Shown: positions 42,484 to 51,997 of the stretch, one piece after another
Position numbering within the stretch: the first letter of the stretch is position 1
Layout of the letters: the number at the start of each line of letters is the position of its first letter
Assembly (NCBI GenBank): GCA_003577305.1
Contig: QEVL01000004.1
Location: 45,633-109,632 of the forward strand
DNA length: 64,000 bases
Direction: 5' to 3'
DNA from: Burkholderiales bacterium
GTDB lineage: Bacteria; Pseudomonadota; Gammaproteobacteria; Burkholderiales; Burkholderiaceae_E
Made by a program: the position numbers and the translations under genes
The notes under the pieces: generated by a model
Seen by the model: the letters and a program-made list of their open reading frames with translations, nothing else
Databases searched by the model: none
Told to the model about the DNA's origin: nothing

Positions 42484-44577
42484 TCAACCGTTGAATTCCC
42501 TGCCCTCGGCCGCCAGCCGCGCCAGCCGCGGCGCCGGCGTCCAGAACGCGGCGTCGCCGTGCGGATTCGCGGCGAAATCGGCCATCCGGTTGACCACGTT
42601 GTAGAGCCCGGTCATGTCGGCGTACAGCATCGGCCCGCCGCGCCAGAGCGGAAAGCCGTAGCCGGTGAGGTAGATCATGTCGATGTCCGAGGCGCGCGCC
42701 GCGATGCCTTCCTCGAGGATCTTCGCGCCTTCGTTGACCAGCGCGAACACCAGGCGGTGGACGATCTCGTCGTCGGAGATCGCGCGTGGCGCCACGCCGA
42801 TCTCCTTGCGGTGCGCGGCGATCAGTTCGTCGACCGCCGGATCGGGCAGCGCATCGCGCTTGCCAGGCACATAGCGGTACCAGCCGGCGCCGGTCTTCTG
42901 GCCGAAGCGGCCGAGTTCGCACAGCTTGTCGGCCACTTTCGGGTATTGGAGCTGCGGCTGCTCGAGGTAGCGGCGCTTGCGGATGAACCAGCCGACGTCG
43001 TTGCCGGCCAGGTCGCTCATGCGGAACGGGCCCATCGCGAAGCCGAACTTCTCGATCGCGCGGTCTATCTGCTGCGGGCTCGCGCCCTCCTCCAGCATGT
43101 ACAGGCCCTGCCGCAGATACTGTTCGAGCATCCGGTTGCCGATGAACCCGTCACAGACACCCGACACCACGCCGGTCTTGCGCAGCTTCTTCGACAACTG
43201 CATCGTCGTCGCCAGCACGTCCTTCCCGGTCTTCTCGCCGCGCACGATCTCGAGCAGCTTCATCACGTTGGCCGGCGAGAAGAAGTGCGTGCCGATCACG
43301 TCCTGCGGTCGCTTCGTGAACGAGGCAATCCGGTTCACGTCGAGCGTCGAGGTGTTGGTCGCGAGGATCGCGCCGGGCTTCATCACCTCGTCGAGCTTGC
43401 GGAACACCCCCTCTTTCACCGCCATGTCCTCGAACACCGCTTCGATCACGATGTCGGCCGAGCCGATCTCCCCGTAGGCGAGCGTCGGCTGGATCAGCGC
43501 CATGCGCTTCTCGACGTCTTCGGCGCTCATGCGGCCCTTCTTCGCCGAGTTCTCGTAGTTCGTGCGGATCGTGGCCAATCCGCGATCGAGCGCTTCCTGC
43601 TTCACCTCGAGCAGCTTCACCGGAATGCCGGCATTGGCGAAGTTCATCGCGATGCCGCCGCCCATCGTGCCGGCGCCGATCACCGCCGCCGATGCGATCG
43701 GGCGCGTCGGCGTGTCTTCGGGCACGTCGGGAATCTTGCTGGCCGCGCGCTCGGCGAAGAACGCGTGGCGCAGCGCCTTCGATTCGGGCGTCTGCACCAT
43801 CTCGAGGAAGATCGTCCGCTCGCGCGCAAGCCCTGCTTCGAACGACTCGCCCAGCGAACCCGCGACCGCGTCGACGCAGCGCGCCGGCGCCGGGAAGTTC
43901 TTCGCCACCGTCTTTGCGGTGTTGCGCGCGAACTGCAGGAACGCCTCGGCGTCGTCGTGTTCCACTTTCAGGTCGCGCACCCGGGGCAGTCCGCGGTTTT
44001 CGGCCACCGCCTTGCGCGCGAATGCCACCGCGCCCGCCAGCAGGTCGCCTTCGACGAGTTCGTCGAAGAGCCGCGTGCCCTGGAACTTCTCGGATTTCAC
44101 CGGATTGCCCGAGACGATCATGTTGACCGCCATCTCGAGCGGCACGAGGCGCGGCAGGCGCTGCGTGCCGCCCGCGCCCGGAATGATGCCGAGCTTCACT
44201 TCGGGCAGCGCGATCTGCGCACCGGGCGCGGCGACCCGGAAGTGGCATCCCATCGCGAGCTCGAGCCCACCGCCCATCGCCACGCTGTGGATCGCCGCGA
44301 CCACCGGCTTCGTGCACTGCTCGACGGTGCGGATGACGGTGAACAGCGTCGGCTCGGCGAGCGCCTTCGGCGTATTGAACTCGCGGATGTCGGCGCCGCC
44401 CGAGAACGCCCTGCCCGCGCCGGTGAGCACGATCGCCCTGATCGCCGGGTCGGCCTGCGCGCGCCGCACGCCCTCGACGATACCGGTGCGCAGCGCGAGG
44501 CCGAGCCCGTTGACCGGGGGATTGTCCATCGTGATGACCGCGACATCGCCCTGTGTCGCGTAGTGGGCCTGGCTCAT
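42484..44577 (-). CDS. enoyl-CoA hydratase/3-hydroxyacyl-CoA dehydrogenase (FadB/FadJ type)
   Basis: A 697-residue two-domain beta-oxidation enzyme. N-terminal crotonase half: GAGRAFSGGADIREF, HSVAMGGGLELAMGCHFRV and LGIIPGAGGTQRLPRLV with the two catalytic Glu positions represented. From about residue 295 the NAD-binding half follows: AAVIGAGTMGGGIAMNFANAG, THFFSPANVMKLLEIVRG and the C-terminal dimer domain with GYGFPLWRGGPM. It catalyses the second and third steps of beta-oxidation; the thiolase next to it performs the fourth. Confidence 0.94.
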   Translation of the reverse strand: MSQAHYATQGDVAVITMDNPPVNGLGLALRTGIVEGVRRAQADPAIRAIVLTGAGRAFSGGADIREFNTPKALAEPTLFTVIRTVEQCTKPVVAAIHSVAMGGGLELAMGCHFRVAAPGAQIALPEVKLGIIPGAGGTQRLPRLVPLEMAVNMIVSGNPVKSEKFQGTRLFDELVEGDLLAGAVAFARKAVAENRGLPRVRDLKVEHDDAEAFLQFARNTAKTVAKNFPAPARCVDAVAGSLGESFEAGLARERTIFLEMVQTPESKALRHAFFAERAASKIPDVPEDTPTRPIASAAVIGAGTMGGGIAMNFANAGIPVKLLEVKQEALDRGLATIRTNYENSAKKGRMSAEDVEKRMALIQPTLAYGEIGSADIVIEAVFEDMAVKEGVFRKLDEVMKPGAILATNTSTLDVNRIASFTKRPQDVIGTHFFSPANVMKLLEIVRGEKTGKDVLATTMQLSKKLRKTGVVSGVCDGFIGNRMLEQYLRQGLYMLEEGASPQQIDRAIEKFGFAMGPFRMSDLAGNDVGWFIRKRRYLEQPQLQYPKVADKLCELGRFGQKTGAGWYRYVPGKRDALPDPAVDELIAAHRKEIGVAPRAISDDEIVHRLVFALVNEGAKILEEGIAARASDIDMIYLTGYGFPLWRGGPMLYADMTGLYNVVNRMADFAANPHGDAAFWTPAPRLARLAAEGREFNG

Positions 44578-44623
44578 GGAGGGTTCCCGTAAAGCGATGA
44601 GCTACGAGTGTAACCCGACCCGC

Positions 44624-45328
44624 TCAGACTTCCAGCCACTCGCGCCGCACCTGCGCGTTCGCCTCCAGCTGCTGCGGCGTGCCTTCGAACACGATGTGCC
44701 CGTGCCCCATCACGTAGACGCGCTGCGAGATCCGCATCGCGATCGCCAGCTTCTGCTCGACCAGCAGCACCGAGATGCCGCGATCCCTCAGCTCGTTCAG
44801 GTAGTCGGCCACCAGTTCCACGATTTTCGGCGCCAGCCCCTCGGTGGGCTCGTCGATCATGATCAGTTCCGGGTCGCCCATCAGCGTACGGCACAGCGTG
44901 AGCATCTGCTGCTCGCCGCCCGAGAGCACGCCGGCCTGCGTGTGCCGGCGCTCGCGCAGCCGCGGAAACATCCGGTACATGTCGTCGAACGACCACCGGC
45001 CCGGGCGCCGGCCCTTCATGCCGAGCACCAGGTTCTGTTCCACGGTGAGCGTCGGGAAGACGTCCCGGCTCTCGGGCACGTAACCCAGGCCGAGATGCGC
45101 GATCCGGTAGGCCTCGAGCCCGAGGATCGGGCGCCCCTTGAAGTCGACGCGACCGGTCGCGGTGACCAGCCCCATGATCGCCCTGGCCGTGGTCGAGCGT
45201 CCGACGCCGTTGCGCCCGAGCAGGCTGACGATCTCCCCGGCTCCCACCGCCAGGTCGACGCCGTGCAGCACGTGGCTCTTGCCGTAGTAGGCGTGCAGGT
45301 TCTCGACTTCGAGAAGCGGTGCGTTCAT
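44624..45328 (-). CDS. livF: branched-chain/organic acid ABC transporter ATPase, LivF type, with Arg in the Walker A site
   Basis: A 234-residue ABC ATPase. Seen: LHAYYGKSHVLHGVDL, Walker A LLGRNGVGRSTTARAIMGL (36-54), signature VLSGGEQQMLTLCRTLM, Walker B LIMIDEPTEGLAPKIVE and H-loop-like LLVEQKLAIAMRI. The invariant Walker A lysine is replaced: residue 44 is encoded CGC (45197-45199), giving G-V-G-R-S-T. The rest is intact. Lys-to-Arg at this site usually abolishes or strongly reduces ATP hydrolysis. Starts with ATGA overlap to livG. Confidence 0.93.
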   Translation of the reverse strand: MNAPLLEVENLHAYYGKSHVLHGVDLAVGAGEIVSLLGRNGVGRSTTARAIMGLVTATGRVDFKGRPILGLEAYRIAHLGLGYVPESRDVFPTLTVEQNLVLGMKGRRPGRWSFDDMYRMFPRLRERRHTQAGVLSGGEQQMLTLCRTLMGDPELIMIDEPTEGLAPKIVELVADYLNELRDRGISVLLVEQKLAIAMRISQRVYVMGHGHIVFEGTPQQLEANAQVRREWLEV

Positions 45329-46107
45329 GCGGGTGGCCCCGGCGCCCGGGCTTCCTGCGCCGGAGTGCCGAGATAGGCCTCCTGGACTGCCCGGTTGGCC
45401 CGGATGGCCGCTGGCGTGTCGGTGGCGATGATCTCGCCATACACCAGGACCGAAATGCGGTCGGCCAGGCCGAACACCACGCTCATGTCGTGCTCGACCA
45501 TGACCAGCGTCTTGCCTTCGGTGACGCGCCGGATCAGCTCGACCGCCCTGTCGCTCTCCGAACGGCTCATGCCGGCAGTGGGCTCGTCGAGCAGGATCAC
45601 GTCGGCCCCGCCGGCGATCGTGATGCCGATCTCGAGCGCACGCTGCTCGGCATAGGTGAGGGTCGCGGCGGGCGTGTCGCGCCGGTTGCGCAGCCCGATC
45701 CGCTGCAGCACTGCCTCGGCACGCTCGGCCGCGTCGGCCAGCTTTGCGAGCCGGTGCCAGCAGGAATAGCGGTAGCCGAGCGCATACAGGGTCGCGCAGC
45801 GGATGTTCTCGTAGACCGACATCCGCGGGAAGATGTTGGTGATCTGGAAGCTGCGCGCGAGCCCCCTGCGGTTGATCTCGAAGGGGCGCCGGCCGGTAAT
45901 GTCTTCGCCGTTCAGTTCGATGCGCCCGCTCGTCGACGGAAAGCGTCCCGACACCAGGTTGAACAGCGTCGACTTGCCGGCCCCGTTGGGCCCGATGATC
46001 GCGTGGCGCTCGCCGCGCGGAATCGACAGGTCCACCCCGCGGATGATCTCGGTCCTGCCGAAGCTCTTGCGCAGCGCGACCAGGTTCAGGGCGGTGGTCG
46101 CGGTCAT
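45325..46107 (-). CDS. livG: branched-chain/organic acid ABC transporter ATPase, LivG type
   Basis: A 260-residue ABC ATPase. Seen: SFGRTEIIRGVDLSIPRGE, an intact Walker A IIGPNGAGKSTLFNL, the LivG-typical RSFQITNIFPRMSVYENI, signature-region TLTYAEQRALEIGITI (Tyr-Ala-Glu-Gln in place of SGGQ, common in this type), Walker B VILLDEPTAGM and MVEHDMSVVFGLAD. ATGA overlaps on both sides couple livM, livG and livF. Confidence 0.93.
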   Translation of the reverse strand: MTATTALNLVALRKSFGRTEIIRGVDLSIPRGERHAIIGPNGAGKSTLFNLVSGRFPSTSGRIELNGEDITGRRPFEINRRGLARSFQITNIFPRMSVYENIRCATLYALGYRYSCWHRLAKLADAAERAEAVLQRIGLRNRRDTPAATLTYAEQRALEIGITIAGGADVILLDEPTAGMSRSESDRAVELIRRVTEGKTLVMVEHDMSVVFGLADRISVLVYGEIIATDTPAAIRANRAVQEAYLGTPAQEARAPGPPA

Positions 46108-47396
46108 CGCACCCCCGCCTCGCGCTGCAGTTGCTCCTCGATCGCGACCTGCACCGCGCCCCACTCACGAACGAAGTAGCGACGCATCGCCTCGAAGCTC
46201 GAGGCGCCGGCGGCCAGCACGCCGGCGGCGAGCACCCAGATTTCCGGTGCGGCACTGTCCACCGAAAAACCGAACAGCCGCATCTCGGAGCCAGCCGCGA
46301 AGTTCAGCGTCAGGTGATAGCTCATCTCGACCACCATCACCACGCCAGTCAGCAGGATCAGGCCCGAGAGCAGCACGCCCGCATACGGGTCGCGCAGCCG
46401 ACCGAACAGCCGGTGCTGCGCCACCCTCAGGTTCATCAGCACCAGCGAGGCGACGCCGCCAGGCGCGTACATCACCATCGCGACGAAGAACACGCCGAGG
46501 TAGAACTGCCAGGCCTTGGTGTAGTCGGACAGCGCCACCGCGAAGAAGACGAAGATCACGGCGCCCAGGATCGGCCCGAAGAAGAACATCGCTCCGCCGA
46601 TGAAGGTGGCCAGCAGCACGCCGCCCGAGCGGATCGCCGAGACGTTCTCGGCGGTGACGATCTCGAAGTTGATCGCCGACAGGCCGCCGGCGATGCCCGC
46701 GAAGAACGCCGAGACCGTCAGCACGAAGAAGCGCACCCTCTGGGCGTTGTAGCCGATGAATTCGGCCCGCTCGGGGTTGTCGCGCACCGCATTGGCGATG
46801 CGCCCGAGCGGCGTGTGCGTGAACGCGAACATGGCGACCATGCAGGCGAAGCACCAGGCGGCGATCAGGTAATAGACCTCGATGCCAGGGCCGAAAGTGA
46901 TCCCGAGAAAAGGTTCGCCGACCACGCGGTTGCTCGAGATGCCCCCTTCGCCGCCGAAGAACCCCGGAAACATCAGCGACGCGGCGAACACCATCTCGCC
47001 GATTCCCAGCGTGATCATCGCGAACGGGGTTCCCGCCTTCTTCGTCGTGACGTAGCCGAAGACGACCCCGAAGAGCGCACCAGCCAGCCCGCCCACCAGC
47101 GGCACCAGCGTCACCGGCAGCCGCAGCTCGCCCGCACCGATCCAGTTCAGCGCGTGGATCGCGAAGAAGGCGCCCAGTCCCGAGTAAACCGCGTGCCCGA
47201 ACGACAGCATGCCGCCCTGGCCGAAGATCATGTTGTACGACAGGGCGAACACGACCATGATCCCCATCTGCGACAGCAGCGTGATCGCGAAGCCGCTGGA
47301 GAAGAGCAGCGGCAGCACCGCCAGCAGGAGCGCGGTCGCTCCCCAGACGAACCAGCGTCCCACGTTGATCGGCGCGAACCGGATCGTCCTGCCCAC
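46104..47396 (-). CDS. livM: branched-chain/organic acid ABC transporter permease, LivM type
   Basis: A 430-residue permease with about ten membrane helices. Seen: ALSYNMIFGQGGMLSFGHAVYSG, AVRDNPERAEFIGYNAQRVRFF (cytosolic EAA-like loop), SGGVLLATFIGGAMFFFGPILG. It is longer than many LivM proteins: after the core come two extra hydrophobic segments near 340-400 and a charged tail. GTG start one base after the livH stop. Confidence 0.92.
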   Translation of the reverse strand: MGRTIRFAPINVGRWFVWGATALLLAVLPLLFSSGFAITLLSQMGIMVVFALSYNMIFGQGGMLSFGHAVYSGLGAFFAIHALNWIGAGELRLPVTLVPLVGGLAGALFGVVFGYVTTKKAGTPFAMITLGIGEMVFAASLMFPGFFGGEGGISSNRVVGEPFLGITFGPGIEVYYLIAAWCFACMVAMFAFTHTPLGRIANAVRDNPERAEFIGYNAQRVRFFVLTVSAFFAGIAGGLSAINFEIVTAENVSAIRSGGVLLATFIGGAMFFFGPILGAVIFVFFAVALSDYTKAWQFYLGVFFVAMVMYAPGGVASLVLMNLRVAQHRLFGRLRDPYAGVLLSGLILLTGVVMVVEMSYHLTLNFAAGSEMRLFGFSVDSAAPEIWVLAAGVLAAGASSFEAMRRYFVREWGAVQVAIEEQLQREAGVR

Positions 47397-47397
47397 C

Positions 47398-48366
47398 TCA
47401 GTTCTCCCGCGTGCCCATCAGGCCCCGGGGCCTCAGGATCAGGACCAGCACCAGCAGCAGGTATGGCAGCACCGGCGCGACCTGCGACAGCTCGAGCGAC
47501 CACACGCTGTAGAGCGGCGTGGCCGGCCCGATTTCGAAGCCCAGCGATTGCAGCAACCCGGCCGGCGCCCAGTCGATGCCGATCGCGAACGTCTGCATCA
47601 GACCGATCAGCAGCGATGCGATGAACGCGCCGGCGAGCGAGCCCATGCCGCCCACCACCACCACCACGAAGATGATCGCACCGACCAGCGCCGCCATCGA
47701 CGGTTCCGTGACGTATGCATTGCCGCCGATCACGCCGGCAAGGCCCGCGAGCGCAGTGCCTCCGCCGAAGGTGAGCATGAAGACGCGTGGCACGTTGTGG
47801 CCCAGCGCCTCTACCGTTTCCGGGTGCGCGAGTGCCGCCTGGATCACGAGCCCGACGCGCGTGCGCGTGAGCATCAGCCAGATCGCGAACAGCATCAGCG
47901 TGGCCACCAGCATCATGAAGCCGCGGTACGCGGGAAAGTGGGTCGAGTAGACGGTGAAGAGCGCGCCGTCGAGCTCGGGCGGAACACGGTACGGCACCGC
48001 CGCCCTGCCCCAGATGATCTGCACCAGCTCGACCACGATGTACGAGAGTCCGAAGGTGAAGAGCAGCTCGGGCACGTGGCCCCACCTGTGCACCCGCCGC
48101 AGTCCGTAGCGCTCGACCACCGCGCCGAGCGCGCCCACCGCGAGCGGCGCCAGCACCAGCGCGATCCAGTAGCCGGTGCCGGGCAGCAGCGCATCGAGCC
48201 ATGTGCTGATCTGGTAGGCCAGATAGGCGCCGACCATGTAGAAGGACGCGTGCGCGAAATTGAGCACGCCCATCATGCTGAAGATCAGCGTGAGCCCGGA
48301 GGCGAGCATGAACAGCAGCAGCCCGTAGCTGATGCCGTTCAGCAGCGAGACGACGAAGAATTCCAA
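47398..48366 (-). CDS. livH: branched-chain/organic acid ABC transporter permease, LivH type
   Basis: A 322-residue permease. Seen: LLNGISYGLLLFMLASGLTLIFSMMGVLNFAHASFYM, GLVIQAALAHPETVEALGHNVPRVFMLTFG and VVVGGMGSLAGAFIASLLIGL, each a LivH hallmark (written here in part). The initiation codon is TTG at 48366 with no good Shine-Dalgarno site, which may keep permease levels below those of the binding protein upstream. Confidence 0.92.
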   Translation of the reverse strand: MEFFVVSLLNGISYGLLLFMLASGLTLIFSMMGVLNFAHASFYMVGAYLAYQISTWLDALLPGTGYWIALVLAPLAVGALGAVVERYGLRRVHRWGHVPELLFTFGLSYIVVELVQIIWGRAAVPYRVPPELDGALFTVYSTHFPAYRGFMMLVATLMLFAIWLMLTRTRVGLVIQAALAHPETVEALGHNVPRVFMLTFGGGTALAGLAGVIGGNAYVTEPSMAALVGAIIFVVVVVGGMGSLAGAFIASLLIGLMQTFAIGIDWAPAGLLQSLGFEIGPATPLYSVWSLELSQVAPVLPYLLLVLVLILRPRGLMGTREN

Positions 48367-48417
48367 GCGGCGGATATCCCGGGTGGCGCGCCACGACGAG
48401 CGCCGCCGGCCGCACCC

Positions 48418-48446
48418 GCGCGCGCCGCCGGGTCGGCGGCGCGCGC
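48418..48446 (-). terminator. GC hairpin between the binding-protein gene and livH
   Basis: Perfect 12-bp arms of alternating GC (GCGCGCGCCGCC and its complement) around a 5-base loop, with no T-run. It sits between the stop of the periplasmic binding protein gene and the livH start. Such hairpins often protect the upstream mRNA and attenuate the downstream genes, which would raise binding protein over permease. Confidence 0.55.
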
Positions 48447-48460
48447 GCTGGGCCGGTGCG

Positions 48461-49711
48461 TCAGCGCGCGGCCGGACGCTTCATCTGGCACGAAGTGGGC
48501 TGCGACGCAACGTAGCTGTCGAGCTTCGCCTCGGTGCGCCAGCCGTAGCCGGTGTTCTCCTGGTCGAACCTGACCGTCTTGCCGTCGACCTTCTGCCAGG
48601 ACGAGATGTACACCGCCTGCTGCGCCTGGTGGTCGGTGGCGCGCATCTCGACTTCGCCGTTCAGCGACTGCACCTTCAGACCCTCCATCGCGAACGCCAC
48701 CTTCACCGGATCGGTGGACTTCGCCTTCTTCATCGCCTCCGACAGCAGCCTGAAGCCGGTGTAGGTGGCCATCGTGTAGTAGTCGTCGTTGAATTTCTTC
48801 CTGAAGCCTTCGACGATCGGCTGTGCGTTCACCACCGAGTCGTTCGGGTGCCAGTAGCTCACCTGCCGCACGTGATCGGCACCAGCGGCCCCCATCGCGG
48901 TGGGCGCGCCGGTGGCTCCGGCGTAATAGGTGTAGAAGTTTGCGTTCAGCCCGGCGTCTTTTGCTGCCTTGATGAGCAGCGCCAGGTCGGCGCCCCAGTT
49001 GCCGGTGATGATCGTGTCGGCGCCGGCCGCCTTGATCTTGGCGACGTAGGGAGTGAAATCGCGCACCTGCGCGAGCGGATGGCGGTCCTTGCCGACCACC
49101 TCGACGTCGGGGCGCTTGCGCTTCAGGTATTCCTCGGCGGCCCTCTCCACGGAGTGCCCGAACGCGTAGTCCTGGTTGATCAGGTAGACCTTCCTGATTT
49201 CCGGGCGCTTGGCCATGTAGGAGGTCAGCGCCTCCATCTTCATGTCCGAGTTGATGTCGAGCGCGAAGTGCCAGAAATTGCAACGCGCGTTCGTCAGCGA
49301 CGGATCGATCGCCGCGTAGTTCAGGTAGACGATCTCCTTGCCGGGATTGCGCTCGTTGTGCTTGGCCACCGCGTCGGACAGCGCGATCGCCACCCCCGAG
49401 CCGTTGCCCTGCACGATGTAACGGATTCCCTGGTCGACGATCGACTTCAGCGCCGTGAGGCTCTCCTGCGGACTGAGCTTGTTGTCGAACGGCACCACTT
49501 CGAACTTCACGTCGCCGGCCCATTTCTCCCGGGTTGCGAGGTCGGCGGCGTACTGCCAGCTGCGCACCATGTTCCGGCCGAGCGGCGCCATCATTCCGGA
49601 CAGCGGGTCGATCCAGGCGATCTTCACCGTGCCCGACTGCGCGAAGGCCGCCGGCGACGCAAGAACGACGGACGTGGCGAACGCGGCCGCCGCGAAACGG
49701 AATCGGGTCAT
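48461..49711 (-). CDS. periplasmic binding protein, LivK type
   Basis: A 416-residue secreted protein. Signal peptide MTRFRFAAAAFATSVVLASP with cleavage after AFA, mature start QSGTVKIAWIDPLSGMMAPLG. Conserved features: NKLSPQESLTALKSIVDQGIRY, LINQDYAFGHSVERAAEEYLK, TIITGNWGADLALLIKAAKDAG. Start fixed by GAGGAG seven bases before the ATG at 49711. It supplies the substrate to LivHMGF encoded directly downstream. Two Cys residues in the middle and near the end could form a disulfide. Confidence 0.94.
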   Translation of the reverse strand: MTRFRFAAAAFATSVVLASPAAFAQSGTVKIAWIDPLSGMMAPLGRNMVRSWQYAADLATREKWAGDVKFEVVPFDNKLSPQESLTALKSIVDQGIRYIVQGNGSGVAIALSDAVAKHNERNPGKEIVYLNYAAIDPSLTNARCNFWHFALDINSDMKMEALTSYMAKRPEIRKVYLINQDYAFGHSVERAAEEYLKRKRPDVEVVGKDRHPLAQVRDFTPYVAKIKAAGADTIITGNWGADLALLIKAAKDAGLNANFYTYYAGATGAPTAMGAAGADHVRQVSYWHPNDSVVNAQPIVEGFRKKFNDDYYTMATYTGFRLLSEAMKKAKSTDPVKVAFAMEGLKVQSLNGEVEMRATDHQAQQAVYISSWQKVDGKTVRFDQENTGYGWRTEAKLDSYVASQPTSCQMKRPAAR

Positions 49712-49745
49712 GGTTGTCTCCTCGTTGTAAAGGGTGGCGCCAGGC

Positions 49746-51389
49746 TCAGGCACCGGGAAGCACGTAATCGTGGAACTGCTCGCGCAGCTTCGTCTTCAGG
49801 ATCTTGCCTGTGGCGCCCAGCGGAATCGACTCGACGAACTGCACGTCGTCGGGCGTCCACCACTTTGCCACCTTGCCCTCGTAGAAGGCGAGCAGCTCCT
49901 CCCTGGTGACCTCGGCACCGGGCTTCTTCACGACCACCAGCAGCGGCCGCTCGTCCCACTTCGGATGAGGCACGCCGATCACCGCGGCGTTGGCCACCGC
50001 CGGATGCCCGATTGCCAGGTTCTCCAGGTCGATCGTGCTGATCCACTCGCCCCCGGACTTGATCACGTCCTTGCTGCGATCGGTGATCTGCATGTAGCCG
50101 TCGGCGTCGATCGTCGCCACGTCGCCGGTGGGGAACCAGCCGCGCCCGTCGGCGTCGTACTTCAGCGGATCGCCGCCCTCGCCGCGAAAGTATTCGCGGA
50201 TCACCCAGGGGCCGCGCACGAGCAGGTTGCCGAAGGTCTTGCCGTCCCACGGCAGCTCGCGGTAGTCGTCGTCGACGATCTTCATGTCGACGCCGAAGAT
50301 CACGTGGCCCTGCTTCTCCAGGATCTTCTGCTGGACCGCCTCGGATTGCCGCAGGTGCTTGTTCTGCAGCTTGCACAGCGTGCCCAGCGGCGACATCTCG
50401 GTCATGCCCCAGGCGTGGATCACCTCCACCCCGAATTCGTCGCGGAACGCGCGGATCATCGCCGGCGGGCAGGCCGACCCGCCGATCACCGTGCGCTTGA
50501 AAGTGGAGAACTTCACGCCCGCCTGGCGCACGTGCTGCAGCAGGCCCAGCCAGACGGTGGGCACCCCGGCTGAATAGGTGACGCCCTCGCTCTCGAACAG
50601 CTCGTAGAGCGACTTGCCGTCGAGCTGCGCGCCGGGGAAGACGATCTTCGCGCCGACCAGCGGGCAGGTGTAGGGCAAGCCCCAGGCGTTGACGTGGAAC
50701 ATGGGCACCACCGGCAGGATGCAGTCGCGCGAAGACGCGCCCATCGCGTCGGGCAGTGCGGCCGCATATGCGTGCAGGACAGTGGAACGATGCGTGTACA
50801 TCGCGCCTTTCGGGTTGCCGGTGGTGCCCGAGGTGTAGCACAGGCCCACAGCAGTGCGCTCGTCGATCTCGGGCCAGCGGTATTCGGCCGACCCGCGCGC
50901 GAGCAGTTGCTCGTAGTTCACCAGGTTGGCCAGCTTGGCCGAGGTCGGCTGGCGGTCTTCGTCGACCATCGCGATCCAGCTCTTCACGTTCGGGCAGTGC
51001 GCTGCGATTGCCTCGACGATCGGCAGGAAAGTGAGGTCGAAGGCCAGGTGAACGTCGCCGGCGTGGTTGACGATCCAGGCGATCTGCTCGGGATGCAGCC
51101 GCGGGTTGATCGTGTGGATCACCGCGCCCATGCCGCCCACCGCGTAGTAGAGCTCCATGTGGCGGTAGCCGTTCCAGGCGAGCGTGGCGATGCGGTCGCC
51201 GATCGAGACGCCTTCGCGCGACAGCGCGTCGGCCATCTGGCGCGAGCGGCGCTCGCAATCGGTGTAGGTGTAGCGGTGCAGGTCGCCCTCGACGCGGCGC
51301 GAGACGATTTCCGTTTCCCCGTGGTGGCGCGCGGCATGCTGCAGGATGCCCGAGACGAGCAGCGGCATGTCCATCATCAGTCCTTGCAT
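49746..51389 (-). CDS. AMP-dependent acyl-CoA synthetase (AlkK/LcfB-like)
   Basis: A 547-residue ligase that adenylates a carboxylate and transfers it to CoA. Seen: the P-loop [49 protein letters not shown], the hinge [21 protein letters not shown] and catalytic Lys in [15 protein letters not shown]. The [10 protein letters not shown] and MTEMSP segments are those of medium-chain (AlkK-type) synthetases. It stands at the head of the Liv-beta-oxidation run and would activate the imported acid. GGAG precedes the ATG. Confidence 0.93.
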   Translation of the reverse strand: MQGLMMDMPLLVSGILQHAARHHGETEIVSRRVEGDLHRYTYTDCERRSRQMADALSREGVSIGDRIATLAWNGYRHMELYYAVGGMGAVIHTINPRLHPEQIAWIVNHAGDVHLAFDLTFLPIVEAIAAHCPNVKSWIAMVDEDRQPTSAKLANLVNYEQLLARGSAEYRWPEIDERTAVGLCYTSGTTGNPKGAMYTHRSTVLHAYAAALPDAMGASSRDCILPVVPMFHVNAWGLPYTCPLVGAKIVFPGAQLDGKSLYELFESEGVTYSAGVPTVWLGLLQHVRQAGVKFSTFKRTVIGGSACPPAMIRAFRDEFGVEVIHAWGMTEMSPLGTLCKLQNKHLRQSEAVQQKILEKQGHVIFGVDMKIVDDDYRELPWDGKTFGNLLVRGPWVIREYFRGEGGDPLKYDADGRGWFPTGDVATIDADGYMQITDRSKDVIKSGGEWISTIDLENLAIGHPAVANAAVIGVPHPKWDERPLLVVVKKPGAEVTREELLAFYEGKVAKWWTPDDVQFVESIPLGATGKILKTKLREQFHDYVLPGA

Positions 51390-51555
51390 GGGGTGTCTCC
51401 GTTCTCTGTAGGCACGCGCGGGTGCGGATCGCCGGAATTCTAGCGAGTCCCGCGGGGAGATGGTCGTTGCCGGCGATCACGGCCGCATAGAATTCCGGCA
51501 ATCACCTCGCCGGCACCCGTACGGCGTGCGCAACCGCCATCGAACCGTGCCCCTC

Positions 51556-51990
51556 ATGACCGCCACGAAGCCCCCGGAACACCCGCGCGCCCGCATCGAG
51601 AAGCCGGACGAGGAATGGCGCTCGCTACTCACCGAAGAGCAATTCCGGATCACCCGCCGCCACGGCACCGAGCGCGCCTTCACCGGCCGCTACTGGGACC
51701 ACCACGAAAAGGGACGCTACCGTTGCGTGTGCTGCGACGCAGCATTGTTCGCATCGGACCGGAAATTCGAATCGGGAAGCGGCTGGCCGAGCTTCTGGCA
51801 GCCGATCGACGAGGCGAGCCTCGCGCTGCGGCGCGACGCGAGCCACGGCATGGTGCGTACCGAAGTGCTCTGCGCAGCCTGCGACGCGCACCTGGGCCAC
51901 CTGTTCGACGACGGGCCGCCGCCCACCGGCCTTCGCTACTGCATCAACTCGGCGTCGCTGCGCTTCGAGCCCGTCGACCGGGGCCGGTGA
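51556..51990 (+). CDS. msrB: peptide-methionine (R)-S-oxide reductase
   Basis: A 144-residue MsrB. Seen: the zinc site cysteines in [11 protein letters not shown] and [17 protein letters not shown], the [14 protein letters not shown] segment and the catalytic Cys in [13 protein letters not shown]. It reduces methionine-R-sulfoxide in proteins using thioredoxin. The frame is open to 51460, but homology starts near [11 protein letters not shown] at 51556. Confidence 0.95.
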   Translation: MTATKPPEHPRARIEKPDEEWRSLLTEEQFRITRRHGTERAFTGRYWDHHEKGRYRCVCCDAALFASDRKFESGSGWPSFWQPIDEASLALRRDASHGMVRTEVLCAACDAHLGHLFDDGPPPTGLRYCINSASLRFEPVDRGR

Positions 51991-51997
51991 CCCGGCT

